Assembly (NCBI RefSeq): GCF_009932375.1
Contig: NZ_BLJG01000001.1
Coordinates: 1 to 63,614 of the forward strand
DNA from: Pseudomonas juntendi
Lineage (GTDB): Bacteria; Pseudomonadota; Gammaproteobacteria; Pseudomonadales; Pseudomonadaceae
Reading direction: 5' to 3'
Length of the DNA: 63,614 bases
Each line of letters opens with the position of its first letter. Positions within the stretch are counted from its first letter, which is position 1. Below are positions 1-8,925 of the stretch, piece after piece. The translations under genes and the position numbers were made by a program. A model generated the notes under the pieces. It saw only the letters and a program-made list of their open reading frames with translations, ran no database searches and was not told the origin of the DNA.

Positions 1-70
1 TCTGGTGCAACCTCAGCCGAAGAGGGCGTATATCAACAGCCAAAATGCAGGACTCGAAGATTACACGGTT

Positions 71-157
71 CCTGTGGGAGCGGGCGTGCCCGCGAACACC
101 GGCGCAGCCGGTGCCAGACACCGCGTCGCCTGCTTCGCGGGCAAGCCCGCTCCCACA
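71..157. repeat. REP palindrome pair
   Basis: Two P. putida-type REP units in opposite orientation (gggagcgggcgtgcccgcga at 75-94 and the matching cgcgggcaagcccgctccca at 137-156) flank a short spacer. The same unit recurs near 48850, 50945, 51010, 56120, 56180 and 63375. This marks the left edge as host intergenic DNA. Confidence 0.8.
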
Positions 158-210
158 ATGAATCGCACAGGCTTTTCAAATTTTGAGAAAGACAGTTGCA
201 CCTGCATCAA

Positions 211-309
211 GCGAGTTGAGCAGGGCTCTGGGGCGTGGGCTGAAAACAAAAAAGGCCCACCTTGCGGTGAGTCTTTTGAGTACTGCGTATGGTGCGGCAC
301 CAGGAGTCG
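211..309. repeat. Degenerate att/terminator repeat, left copy
   Basis: This stretch matches 12349-12448 with scattered differences. It contains a damaged version of the hairpin terminator that follows tRNA-Thr and the first ~20 bp of the tRNA 3' end (tggtgcggcaccaggagtcg, one base short of the intact copy). It then runs into AT-rich sequence from 310. Confidence 0.75.
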
Positions 310-828
310 AAAAAAATTTTAAATATCTAATTTATATATATTTTATTCTTAATTAATAAACCGTCTATCTCTAAAACTATCCTGGGACCTCGGCGCTTTC
401 TAAGAATTGGTACAGGGGGATGGCTATGGTGGGATCGATTGCCCTCGGCGTCCAAGATCTCACAAAGCGTAGGACGTCTGTAATAGCAACAATCTACAAG
501 TTTTTCGAGCACAGTGCTTGGCTATACCAGCAAGATAATGAGTCTTCTCTCCCCGGCACAAAAGAAGTTTTCTACTTATCTTGAGAAAGTACACTGAAGC
601 ACGACTTAGCCATTTAAAGCTACATGTTGAACTCAGGCTCTCGCAAACTAAAAAATGGTCAAAGTAAGCCTACGCCCCAGCCTGCGCCGCAGGCACACTC
701 AGGGAACCGTCACCCAATCACTTTACAGGAAAAATTGCTGCTGGGTTAGTTATGAAGCTTCATGCTCGGAGGCGCGCGAGCGCGTGCCTATATCCGAAAT
801 TAGTTATAGGCACTTTGGCGGTGAAGAA
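310..828. other. Gene-less AT-rich stretch
   Basis: No convincing coding frame is visible. The first ~80 bp are very AT-rich (runs of atatat, ttaattaataaa) in contrast to the GC-rich host, consistent with foreign DNA at the island edge. The short frames here have no ribosome-binding sites or recognisable motifs. Confidence 0.5.
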
Positions 829-1806
829 CTATTCTTCCGACACAGCAGGAAGGCTACTTGTCAGAAGGTGGCAAATCTTCTCGTACTCATCAGCTTCAAT
901 TTCGGTCAAAAGTTTTTGTAGCTCAACGGTCAGGGTATAGCGCGTAGTGGCACCTTCGCTCGTGGCTTGGACTGTCATATGCTCAGGCTGAAAGCAACCA
1001 ATAATGCCAATGAGACCGTCATCATCAGTGATGAATGACGTATTCTTGTATCTTCCACCATCTGGATGGCTAGCCTTATCGATGTGGAGCTTTTGCTTAG
1101 CGAATCTGGTGATCGCCATGATATCAGCTAACACATTTTCAGCATTAAATTTGGCAGGATCTGCTTTGAGCTTCAGTAATTTTTTAGCAGCCCTATTTCC
1201 ATATAGACAGGCCAATACTATGGTAACAATAGGATGCTGAGGGTATACATTTAAAGAACACGCAAGAGAGACAATTTCCTCTGATTTATCAAGCCTGAGA
1301 GTTTTGGCGACTGGCTCTCTAATACCAATTCTATCGTTGATTGTCTCAAGAAATTTAACGTAGTTTGGCCGCTCAAGTTCGATTGCAGTGCGCCTCAACT
1401 CTCGAAGGAACTGAATCACGAAGTCGTCGGGCTCGTACACATGGGCATGCTTGAAGAATGCCCGCATTGCAGATAGGTCGCCTAGTATGCGTTCTTCTAA
1501 TTCGATGTCTGAAGCTATTCCACGTGAATCACTTACTTTTTCCATCAAAGCAAAAAGATAAGAGATGCCATTTTGAGGTTTGTCTATAGACCGAAGGTGG
1601 TTGACAATTTTGGCTTTACGCTCGCTCTTTACAAGTTGATCACTGGATAGTTTTGTTGCGCCAACCACACAAATATCCAAAAAATATAAAGTTGGAACAC
1701 TTGCTGCCCACTCCCTGAAGAGTTCAACTTGTTCAGGAGTCAATCGCATATTTACCTTGATTCGGTCGCGACGGGTAAACTCTTCAATTTCGTTCTGCGA
1801 ATCCAT
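829..1806 (-). CDS. Hypothetical island protein, 325 aa
   Basis: This is an intact frame with an ATG preceded by ggatga. The product is soluble, mixed alpha/beta in appearance and without signal peptide or membrane segment. The N-terminus is charged (EEFTRRDRIKVNMRLTPEQ). A middle part rich in Leu, Glu and Arg looks helical, and the C-terminal third (QATSEGATTRYTLTVELQKLL) could be a small beta sheet. I recognise no family. It is transcribed away from the hsdM operon, 540 bp off, and shares its low-GC look, so it may be cargo of the same island. A role as regulator or immunity partner is speculation. Confidence 0.7.
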   Translation of the reverse strand: MDSQNEIEEFTRRDRIKVNMRLTPEQVELFREWAASVPTLYFLDICVVGATKLSSDQLVKSERKAKIVNHLRSIDKPQNGISYLFALMEKVSDSRGIASDIELEERILGDLSAMRAFFKHAHVYEPDDFVIQFLRELRRTAIELERPNYVKFLETINDRIGIREPVAKTLRLDKSEEIVSLACSLNVYPQHPIVTIVLACLYGNRAAKKLLKLKADPAKFNAENVLADIMAITRFAKQKLHIDKASHPDGGRYKNTSFITDDDGLIGIIGCFQPEHMTVQATSEGATTRYTLTVELQKLLTEIEADEYEKICHLLTSSLPAVSEE

Positions 1807-2349
1807 GCTATGTCATCCATCTTGTTATGGCCAAAGAGCCTCGAAAGAGGTTTAAATCAAGTCCTCACAAGGCATGTTACGCTGCTGGCCGGGGCAAAGC
1901 AGCATGATTTCGAGGAGCGCCTTCAAGACTTAACCAGACATTAGCTTCATTTTCCGAGCGAACCCTGTCAATGGTCTCAAGATCACCAAAAGTAAAAAAT
2001 CGTTTGTAAGGCGAGCCTGCTTCTGAGGAAAAGAGAGCTAGGCCTCTTCTCGCGAAGCTTTTGCGCGCGCCGGTCGTAGAACGAGCCCGGCCGAGCAGTC
2101 ACATTTCGCCCATGCTAGCGCCAAAATTCATGCCTATAACGCCCCTGCAGCCTCCACAGCCCCCATTCCTAGGTGGCTAGCTCCAGCTCACGGCCTGAAG
2201 GCGCAAGGAGCGTGGGTTTCTGATGCATTTTGGCGTTGCCTTTCCAGCCCATTCGCGAGATTAAAACCTTGGGGCATCAAGGATCGCTGGAATGTATCCA
2301 ATGAGGTAATATGAAGAATTTACGAAAAACCTCGTGAGGGGGATGTGCC
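1807..2349. other. Intergenic region before the hsdM operon
   Basis: This is a 543-bp divergent intergenic region without a supported gene. It must hold the promoters of the left-going 325-aa gene and the right-going hsdM operon. The AT-rich patch at 2290-2330 is the likeliest place for the operon promoter, but no clear -35/-10 pair can be named. Confidence 0.45.
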
Positions 2350-3774
2350 GTGGCCGTGACTGATCAAGAAGATCTTGCTGGACGACTCTGGAGCTTATGC
2401 CACGTTTTGCGGGACGATGGGATTGTATACCATAAGTATCTGTCCGAACTTACCTATCTTCTATTTTTAAAGAATGCCAAGCAATTAGGCGTAGAAGCAG
2501 AAATTCCCAAGGGTTGCAGATGGGACGATCTGCTAGATGCACGCGGGGCAGGCATGCTTGGGTTCTATAGGAAGTTACTCACCCGTCTCGGGGAAGACGT
2601 TTCCGATGAAAATCTGAGAAGTATTTTTTCTTTCCCAACTACAGTTTTTTCTCACGATGAAAATCTCAATAAAGTAGTCAATGGGATTCAAGCGATAAAC
2701 TGGCATGTTTGCGATAGGGATGCACTCGGCCTCATTTATGAAAGCTTGTTAGAGCGAAATGCAACTGAAGCAAGGTCAGGATCAGGCCAATATTTCACAC
2801 CAAGACCCCTTGTCAACACCATGGTTTCAGTTATGAAACCTCAGGACAAAGAAATCATTCAAGATCCTGCGGTCGGTACTGGTGGGTTTTTAATCGCGGC
2901 ACACCGTTACTCGAGCCAACAATCCCTACAGCATCGGCGGTATCAGGGTATTGAGATTGAAAGAGATACCTTCCGACTTTGCTTAATGAACCTCTATCTT
3001 CATGGAATGAATGGCAGAGTAATACATGGTGATGCTTTAACAATAGATTCTGAAGGACTGCCAGAGGCCGATTTAATCTTGGCCAACCCGCCCTTCGGTG
3101 TCAGTACAGGCGGAGCACGAAAACGCCGCGAGGATCTACCGCACCCGACCGGCAATAAACAACTTGCCTTTTTGCAGTACATTAGTTTAGCAATTGCTCC
3201 CGGCGGCCGCGCTGCGGTAGTTGTCCCTGATAATGTTCTGTTCGAGCCAGGAGTTGGGACTCAAGTTAGACAGTATTTGATCGAGAAACTCGACTTACAC
3301 ACAATATTGCGCCTGCCGACGGGCATCTTTTACGCTCCAGGCGTACGCACACACGTTTTGTTTTTTAACAAGCCAACATCGGAGCAGCCCGTTTCTGACA
3401 AGCTGTGGATTTATGACTTACGTACAGGAATGCCCGTCTTCAGTAAAAGAAAGGCACTCCAAGATGATGACTTCAAAGATTTCATCAAATCCTTTGGCGA
3501 TGACTCTTACGGTCGTTCACCTAGAACGGAATCTGTGCGGTTTAAATCTTTTTCGAAGGATGACGTCCGCGCAAGGAAGTACGATCTTGATATCCGATGG
3601 GCGGAGGAAGAAACCAGCGAAGACGACCCAGATTTAGCAGATTTACTAGCCCAAATGGATGATGCCCTCACCGACGCACGCGTTGCACTTTCTGAAATCA
3701 GTACTATTATAAGTGGAACTGATATATCGATAGATTCAATAATTAGTAATCGAGACTTAGATGTCACACCCTAA
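2350..3774 (+). CDS. hsdM: Type I N6-adenine DNA methylase, HsdM
   Basis: Modification subunit that transfers a methyl group from SAM to adenine N6 at the site chosen by HsdS. An HsdM N-terminal helical domain covers residues ~8-140. The methylase core follows, with SAM motif I (DPAVGTGGFLIAA, ~residue 178) and catalytic motif IV NPPF (LANPPFGVS, ~245). At 474 aa it is of normal length. Translation starts at GTG 2350 behind gaggggg; the nearby ATG at 2343 is out of frame. The end overlaps hsdS by 14 bp. No HsdR gene is present, so the partner for restriction must differ from a classical type I system. Confidence 0.93.
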   Translation: MAVTDQEDLAGRLWSLCHVLRDDGIVYHKYLSELTYLLFLKNAKQLGVEAEIPKGCRWDDLLDARGAGMLGFYRKLLTRLGEDVSDENLRSIFSFPTTVFSHDENLNKVVNGIQAINWHVCDRDALGLIYESLLERNATEARSGSGQYFTPRPLVNTMVSVMKPQDKEIIQDPAVGTGGFLIAAHRYSSQQSLQHRRYQGIEIERDTFRLCLMNLYLHGMNGRVIHGDALTIDSEGLPEADLILANPPFGVSTGGARKRREDLPHPTGNKQLAFLQYISLAIAPGGRAAVVVPDNVLFEPGVGTQVRQYLIEKLDLHTILRLPTGIFYAPGVRTHVLFFNKPTSEQPVSDKLWIYDLRTGMPVFSKRKALQDDDFKDFIKSFGDDSYGRSPRTESVRFKSFSKDDVRARKYDLDIRWAEEETSEDDPDLADLLAQMDDALTDARVALSEISTIISGTDISIDSIISNRDLDVTP

Positions 3775-5236
3775 AACCGAGGCCAAGGTGAAGGTTCGTC
3801 TTGGCGACTTAATAGATCAAGTCCGAGAATCTGCTTTGCCAGGAGAATTACCTACGGACTCTCATTTTATTGGGCTGGAGGACATCATTCCTCACGAGGG
3901 TGTCTTGGGTAAAGTATCTCAAATCACCAGTGTAAAAAGTCGAGTTTCAAAATTTGAGACGGGTGATGTTCTATACGGTCGTCTTCGCCCTTACCTAAGA
4001 AAGTCAGCAATCGCAGAATTCAATGGTTCAGCATCCGCTGAATTTCTTGTTATGCGCTGTTCATCGCGCATACTGTCTAGATATCTATTGATGATATTGT
4101 TAAGCGAAGACTTTTCTAAGTATATAAGCAATAGAGTTAAAGGTGATAGACCTAGGACCTCATACGATACAGTGGCAGGTTATCAAATTGATCTGCCGCC
4201 CATTGAGGTGCAAACGGAAATCTGTGATCGCGACGAGAAGCTTGCCTTGGCCGTTGCAAGCGTAGAGCATGCAGTAGATACGCACAGAAATGCGGCATCA
4301 GATTTGACAAATGCATTAAGAACAAGGTTGATTTGGAAAAACTGCGAGGTTAAAACCTCGTTAGACCAATTGCTAGAATCCATCGACTACGGCACAACTC
4401 AAAAAAGCAGCTACGGCGGAATAGGCGTCCCAACGCTTAGAATTCCTAACATTAGTTCAAATGGTGACATCGACACTTCTGATCTTAAGTACACACCAAT
4501 AGAAAAATCAGATATTGAAAAGTACCAGCTTAGTGATGGTGATGTACTAATGATCAGATCTAACGGCAGCCTTTCACTCGTAGGGCGGGCAGCCTTAGTC
4601 TATGAACTACACGCAACATATGCTTTTGCAGGTTATCTGCTTCGTCTTCGTCCAAAGCAGGGAGTACTGGGTGGTTATTTATTGCAGCTGGTAAAAAGTG
4701 GACCATTTCTAAAAATGGTAGAGAAGGCTGCTAGATCTAGTACAGGGATTAACAACCTTAGTGCAGCTAGGTTAAAAAAATTCATTGTCCCACTGGCCTC
4801 AATCGAAAAGCAAAAAACCATTGTTGATACGCTTGAAAAATTACAGGCTGAAGTTTTTCTGTCCTCCGAGTATCTTGAGAAAGCAAAATTCAATGCCAAG
4901 GCTCTTAGAGAAAAGATAAGGGACGTGTGGCTTGGTAACTCGGCATCTCACAGCGTTTTAGCTCAGTCTACTCGACCAACAAAAGAAAATAACCTCGAGG
5001 ATCTTACTTTACAAATGGACTGGGACTCTATTGAAGATATTGAAAGCTCTATTCTAGAGCATATTGATCTTATGCAGCCCCAGGGTGTCGGATTTGAAGT
5101 GCTTTCAAGTAAAATGAGAGTTGAATACGAGCCTCTAAGGGATGCAGTTTTTAAATTGCTCACAGGAAATCCTAAGATGTTATCTCAAGAGTTTGACAAG
5201 CAAAGTCGCTCGATTGTTCTTAGGCGCGCAAAATGA
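3761..5236 (+). CDS. hsdS: Type I specificity subunit, HsdS, with C-terminal extension
   Basis: DNA-recognition subunit. Two target-recognition domains are visible, at about residues 5-165 and 190-365. Each ends in the usual segment before a coiled coil (LPPIEVQTEICDRDEKL and VPLASIEKQKTIVDTLEKL). The two halves would read a bipartite site. Beyond ~residue 410 comes an extra ~80-residue acidic, helical tail (IEDIESSILEHIDLMQPQ ... YEPLRDAVFKLLTGNPKML) that looks like a small winged-helix module and is not part of a minimal HsdS. The gene overlaps hsdM by 14 bp and the next gene by 4 bp, so the proteins are translationally coupled. Confidence 0.9.
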   Translation: MSHPKTEAKVKVRLGDLIDQVRESALPGELPTDSHFIGLEDIIPHEGVLGKVSQITSVKSRVSKFETGDVLYGRLRPYLRKSAIAEFNGSASAEFLVMRCSSRILSRYLLMILLSEDFSKYISNRVKGDRPRTSYDTVAGYQIDLPPIEVQTEICDRDEKLALAVASVEHAVDTHRNAASDLTNALRTRLIWKNCEVKTSLDQLLESIDYGTTQKSSYGGIGVPTLRIPNISSNGDIDTSDLKYTPIEKSDIEKYQLSDGDVLMIRSNGSLSLVGRAALVYELHATYAFAGYLLRLRPKQGVLGGYLLQLVKSGPFLKMVEKAARSSTGINNLSAARLKKFIVPLASIEKQKTIVDTLEKLQAEVFLSSEYLEKAKFNAKALREKIRDVWLGNSASHSVLAQSTRPTKENNLEDLTLQMDWDSIEDIESSILEHIDLMQPQGVGFEVLSSKMRVEYEPLRDAVFKLLTGNPKMLSQEFDKQSRSIVLRRAK

Positions 5237-6825
5237 AAATTATTTACTTGAAAATTTATGAGGCGGAGGCATGCGGCAACTTACTTAATGGATTAAGATT
5301 GTCGCTAGAGCGCGAAGTTACAGATGACAGACAAAACTTCTCAACTTTGTGCTTGGTTGGCCCCAACGGGTCCGGAAAATCTCAGCTTCTACAAACAATT
5401 GCTGAAATATTTCAAGATGCTTGGCATTACCATGCTCCTCATGAAGAGAGAGCAGAACCCAACAGGGGGCTAGCATTCAAAATAGTTTATGACTTAGATG
5501 TTGGCGAATCTAATAGTCGCAGAGTTAGGCTGTCTAGAGCTGCATCTCAGAAACGTCGTTCAGCAGTACGCATGGAGATGCTCTCGACTGAGGGTTGGGT
5601 TGATGTGATCCATACTACTCCACTCTATGGGGAGCTGCTTCCTCCGATCATTGTTGGTTACACATCGGGGGATAATGAAACTCTAAGTCTACCATTCTTC
5701 AAGAGCCGAGCAGCATACGCTAAAGATGTTACATCTGCTGCCTTGAGTTTGGAAAGGCGAGAGACAAAAGTCCCAGACAACCGTTTGCTTCTTATCGACT
5801 ACGGAACTAACTTAGAGGTTTTGATAGCCAATCTGATGCTTGGCTCAGAAATTCTTTGCAACAAGATTTTGGAACATGCCGCGCTTAATGGTCTTGCATC
5901 TTGGCGCTGTATCATCCAGCTGGAACCATCGACCATAACTCGCACGAAGCCTATTAATGGTCGCCGTGGTGTTAAGCTGACGCAGGAGCTCGAGGACATC
6001 TTAACGAAGTTGAGATCCTGCTCGACCTGTCAAAACCATGATTCTTCTACAGATACATATACACTAGACTTTCTGGTCGACGACGAAACCCGTGCGGCCT
6101 TTCGTTCACATTGGAAAAGTGCTTCGGATCTATACAAATCGTTCCATAAATTTGCAATGTTGAATGACCTGGCTATTCAAAAAAAGGTTCGTTCCCGATT
6201 AGTTCGTCAGATATCTAGAGGGCGATTCGCTACACGGCTTCCTGAACCGCAGGATGAAAATAAAGTTTTCAGATTTGAAGAAGTTCGCTTCCATTCGCGT
6301 AAATCTGGAGATGACCCTGTTGACTATGTTGCGCTTTCTGACGGAGAGCATCAGCAAGCACAGATATTTGGGGTATTCTCTATGATCACCGACCCCAATG
6401 CGTTATTTTTACTAGACGAGCCTGAGTCGCACTTCAATCCTCAATGGCGTGTTAAATTCATCAATCGCCTAACATCTATACCTGTACCACAGACATCTTC
6501 TAGGGAAGTAGTCTTAACCTCTCACGCACCCTTCGTGCCGTCAGATATGAGGCGAGAAGAGGTAATTATCTTCAAAAGAACATCATACGGAATTGAGACC
6601 GGCAGCCCTAAGAATGAAACATTTGGCGCCACGTTTGACCGAATATTAAAAGACTGCTTTGGAATTGATCCCCCAATATCAGCGATGGCACACAACGAAA
6701 TCACTCGGCTAATGGATCATGGCGAGGCTGAAGAAATTGAAAGCGCACTTAATCGAATTGGCTCATCCGTTGAGAAAGCGTTTTTGATCGATCACCTTAA
6801 TCAAATCAAGGATGGAGAAAAGTAG
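5233..6825 (+). CDS. ABC/AAA-type ATPase of HsdMS-linked system (PtuA-like)
   Basis: A 530-aa P-loop ATPase of the SMC/ABC-related AAA_21 type found in OLD-, RloA- and PtuA-like defence proteins. Walker A is GPNGSGKSQ (~residue 43-51). A signature-like motif LSDGEHQQAQ (~368), Walker B ALFLLDEPESHFNP (~391) and switch histidine LTSHAPF (~429) follow. The middle ~250 residues carry a cysteine pair (SCSTCQNH). There is no nuclease or Toprim motif at the C-terminus, which argues against a self-contained OLD nuclease. The start overlaps the hsdS stop (ATGA) and the HNH gene begins directly after its stop. The role is inferred: an ATP-driven sensor or switch that controls the HNH partner. Confidence 0.85.
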   Translation: MKIIYLKIYEAEACGNLLNGLRLSLEREVTDDRQNFSTLCLVGPNGSGKSQLLQTIAEIFQDAWHYHAPHEERAEPNRGLAFKIVYDLDVGESNSRRVRLSRAASQKRRSAVRMEMLSTEGWVDVIHTTPLYGELLPPIIVGYTSGDNETLSLPFFKSRAAYAKDVTSAALSLERRETKVPDNRLLLIDYGTNLEVLIANLMLGSEILCNKILEHAALNGLASWRCIIQLEPSTITRTKPINGRRGVKLTQELEDILTKLRSCSTCQNHDSSTDTYTLDFLVDDETRAAFRSHWKSASDLYKSFHKFAMLNDLAIQKKVRSRLVRQISRGRFATRLPEPQDENKVFRFEEVRFHSRKSGDDPVDYVALSDGEHQQAQIFGVFSMITDPNALFLLDEPESHFNPQWRVKFINRLTSIPVPQTSSREVVLTSHAPFVPSDMRREEVIIFKRTSYGIETGSPKNETFGATFDRILKDCFGIDPPISAMAHNEITRLMDHGEAEEIESALNRIGSSVEKAFLIDHLNQIKDGEK

Positions 6826-7908
6826 TTGCTCTATAATTACTCGCCGCCAGATAATAAACTAAACTGGCTACAAGACTTTTTAACTGAGTTGGTCAAAGAA
6901 ACGCTTTCTTCCAGAGTAGCCCAAGTTCAGGCAAGGAGCTGGACAGCATTGATGCCGGCAAAATACTCTGCGCAGTTAAAAAAAAGGCACGGTATCAGAA
7001 CACGTTATCAATCTTTAACGCTAGCCTCACTAAATCTTACGACGGCTCAAGCCAACAATGCGCTCAGCATAATAGCGAATGCATCCACTTATAATAATAC
7101 AGTTTCCAGTATATCCCTCTATAACCTTAATGTAACGGATGAATATAAAGGCGCATTAAAGATTTTATATGAATTCGGTTTTGGTCTTTTAAGTGAACTG
7201 CAGCACGACCCAGATGACCCAAGTAGTGAAAAGATCCGCGACAAACTATATAAAGACGTATACAGATCAATGCCTGGCCACCTATGTCCATTTTGCGGTA
7301 TAGACCGATTTGATGCCCCGCATCCGGATATGCCGCGCCATGCCTTGGATCACTATTTGGCCATATCACTATATCCAATCTTTGGCGCCCACCTGCCAAA
7401 TTTAGTGCCGATGTGCGGCAGATGCAATAGTAGTTTCAAACTAGCTATTGACATGCTTAAAACTCCGCAGGGCGTCGCAAGAGCATGCGTTTATCCCTAT
7501 GGCCAGAAAACCGCTCGCATATCCCTTCTAAATAGCGCTCCATTTGGAAGCGGCCAGAACGGTCAACTACCTAACTGGCGGATTGACTTCGTACCCAATG
7601 ACCCGGAATTTAAAACTTGGGATGATGTTTTCAAGATACGTTTTAGATATAAAGAGAGTTTGCTAGATGCTGAATACAAAACATGGCTTGATGACTTTGC
7701 GCAGTGGGCGCAAGAAAGCAACATAGCTGTAACTAACAATCAAGAGGCGAGTGAAGCACTGGCGAAATGGGCCTCAATATGTCCAGCGATTAATGACTAT
7801 GGTTTTCTCAAAAAGCCAATGTTTGAAATGCTCGCAGCCACTGCGCAGAATTCAAACGCAACAGGGAACAGATTGACCGGATTAGTGAAAGCACTGTGTT
7901 CACCTTAA
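6826..7908 (+). CDS. HNH endonuclease of HsdMS-linked system (PtuB-like)
   Basis: A 360-aa protein with a central HNH nuclease. CPFCG (~residue 154) and CGRCN (~201) form a zinc site. The catalytic core is ALDHYLAIS (~175), followed by PNLVPMCGRCN, the usual asparagine-containing strand of this class. The start is TTG, directly behind the ATPase stop codon and a good Shine-Dalgarno (ggatggag), so it is the last gene of the operon. The N-terminal ~120 residues and C-terminal ~110 residues match nothing I know. An ATPase followed by an HNH protein is the Septu arrangement; here it is tied to HsdM and HsdS. It probably supplies the nuclease activity that HsdR normally gives. Confidence 0.85.
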   Translation: MLYNYSPPDNKLNWLQDFLTELVKETLSSRVAQVQARSWTALMPAKYSAQLKKRHGIRTRYQSLTLASLNLTTAQANNALSIIANASTYNNTVSSISLYNLNVTDEYKGALKILYEFGFGLLSELQHDPDDPSSEKIRDKLYKDVYRSMPGHLCPFCGIDRFDAPHPDMPRHALDHYLAISLYPIFGAHLPNLVPMCGRCNSSFKLAIDMLKTPQGVARACVYPYGQKTARISLLNSAPFGSGQNGQLPNWRIDFVPNDPEFKTWDDVFKIRFRYKESLLDAEYKTWLDDFAQWAQESNIAVTNNQEASEALAKWASICPAINDYGFLKKPMFEMLAATAQNSNATGNRLTGLVKALCSP

Positions 7909-8649
7909 GAATAAATTTTTAAGCGGGTTGAAACAGCTGAGAAATCCGTGGGCAAAGATGATCCATCTAGTATGCAAAACCGATCTTTGCCATTTTTATG
8001 TGATGATTACTTTTTTTCGCCTTAATCTGCTGTCATATAGCTAATAAACAAATGAATGCGTTGGATGCTTTGCGTCAAGCATTTGAGTGCGTCTAGGCTA
8101 AGCCAAGTTTAAAATTACATTGATTGCGAGTCTGACGCTCGGGTTAGTTTCAAACATCTGTATGCATTAAATCAGTGGTGCATTAATTCGAAGATTGATC
8201 GGCCGCCACCTTGTTAGTGTTCTCAGACCACATGACTCAGATCTCTTCCTCAATTTCGACATAATAAGGTACCGTCTCCCAAGTGCACGCGCCTTCTGCT
8301 CACAGTAGCTTTTCATGCTGACCCCGGCCTGTCGTCGCTCTGCGCTGAAACTAACTCGCCTGTGCTCCTGGTAGCGACGGACTACACCCGTTGTCAAGGT
8401 ATAAGAATATAAGTCTACTGTTCGCGAATTTCGTTGGCAAGAGACTTGCTAGTAGAGTCGATAAAGCTCGGTGGTTTTTCTTCATGAATATAGTTAGTCG
8501 CACTAGGTGACAACCCGCGCGACATCAAAGATATTAGAGGCGTCTCAAAGCCTAGGAACTTGAGGCAACTTTTTTCCTTACTTATCCAAATGTTTAGATC
8601 AGACTAAGCACCGCCACGTTTCAGCCCAAGCATCAGGACCAGGTCCCCA
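7909..8649. other. Gene-less region, possible transposon remnant
   Basis: Nothing convincing is encoded in these ~740 bp. A minus-strand frame at 8167-8397 contains QAGVSMKSYCEQ, vaguely like an IS66-type accessory protein, but it lacks the rest of that family. The DNA here is AT-rich and looks decayed. Confidence 0.4.
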
Positions 8650-8925
8650 TCAGAGCTTGAAAACCCATGACGTTTCTAAACGTCGAGCTAGCAGCCGGAC
8701 CGTCAGCATGTAGTAATACTGCGTTGCCTGACTGTGTTCGCTCAAGCGAGTCTCAAGAAACCACACTACATGCTTCTTTTTCCAAGTCCAAGGGTTTTCC
8801 CGCTGCCAGCGGTCAGCGATTGCAGCCTGAATGATCTTCGCTTGGCGCACATGACGTTCCCGCGTTGCGCGCGACCCGGTCAGCACGCCAGCCAAGAACA
8901 GTTCCATATCGAAGGACTGACTCAT
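8650..8925 (-). CDS. Small recombinase companion protein
   Basis: A 91-aa basic, helical protein (RQAKIIQAAIADRW, TWKKKHVVWFLETRL) that overlaps the stop of the preceding recombinase gene by 4 bp and so is translated with it. Small genes of this kind follow the 'integrase domain' recombinases of Pseudomonas islands; that link is from memory. Its role is unknown; helping site choice or excision is a guess. Confidence 0.6.
   Translation of the reverse strand: MSQSFDMELFLAGVLTGSRATRERHVRQAKIIQAAIADRWQRENPWTWKKKHVVWFLETRLSEHSQATQYYYMLTVRLLARRLETSWVFKL

Noticed and set aside
2350..5236. A complete classical type I restriction system
   Set aside because: No HsdR-like DEAD/DEAH helicase with a nuclease domain is encoded in the window.
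8167..8397. IS66-type accessory gene
   Set aside because: Only a short, vague resemblance (QAGVSMKSYCEQ); no transposase gene or inverted repeats nearby.
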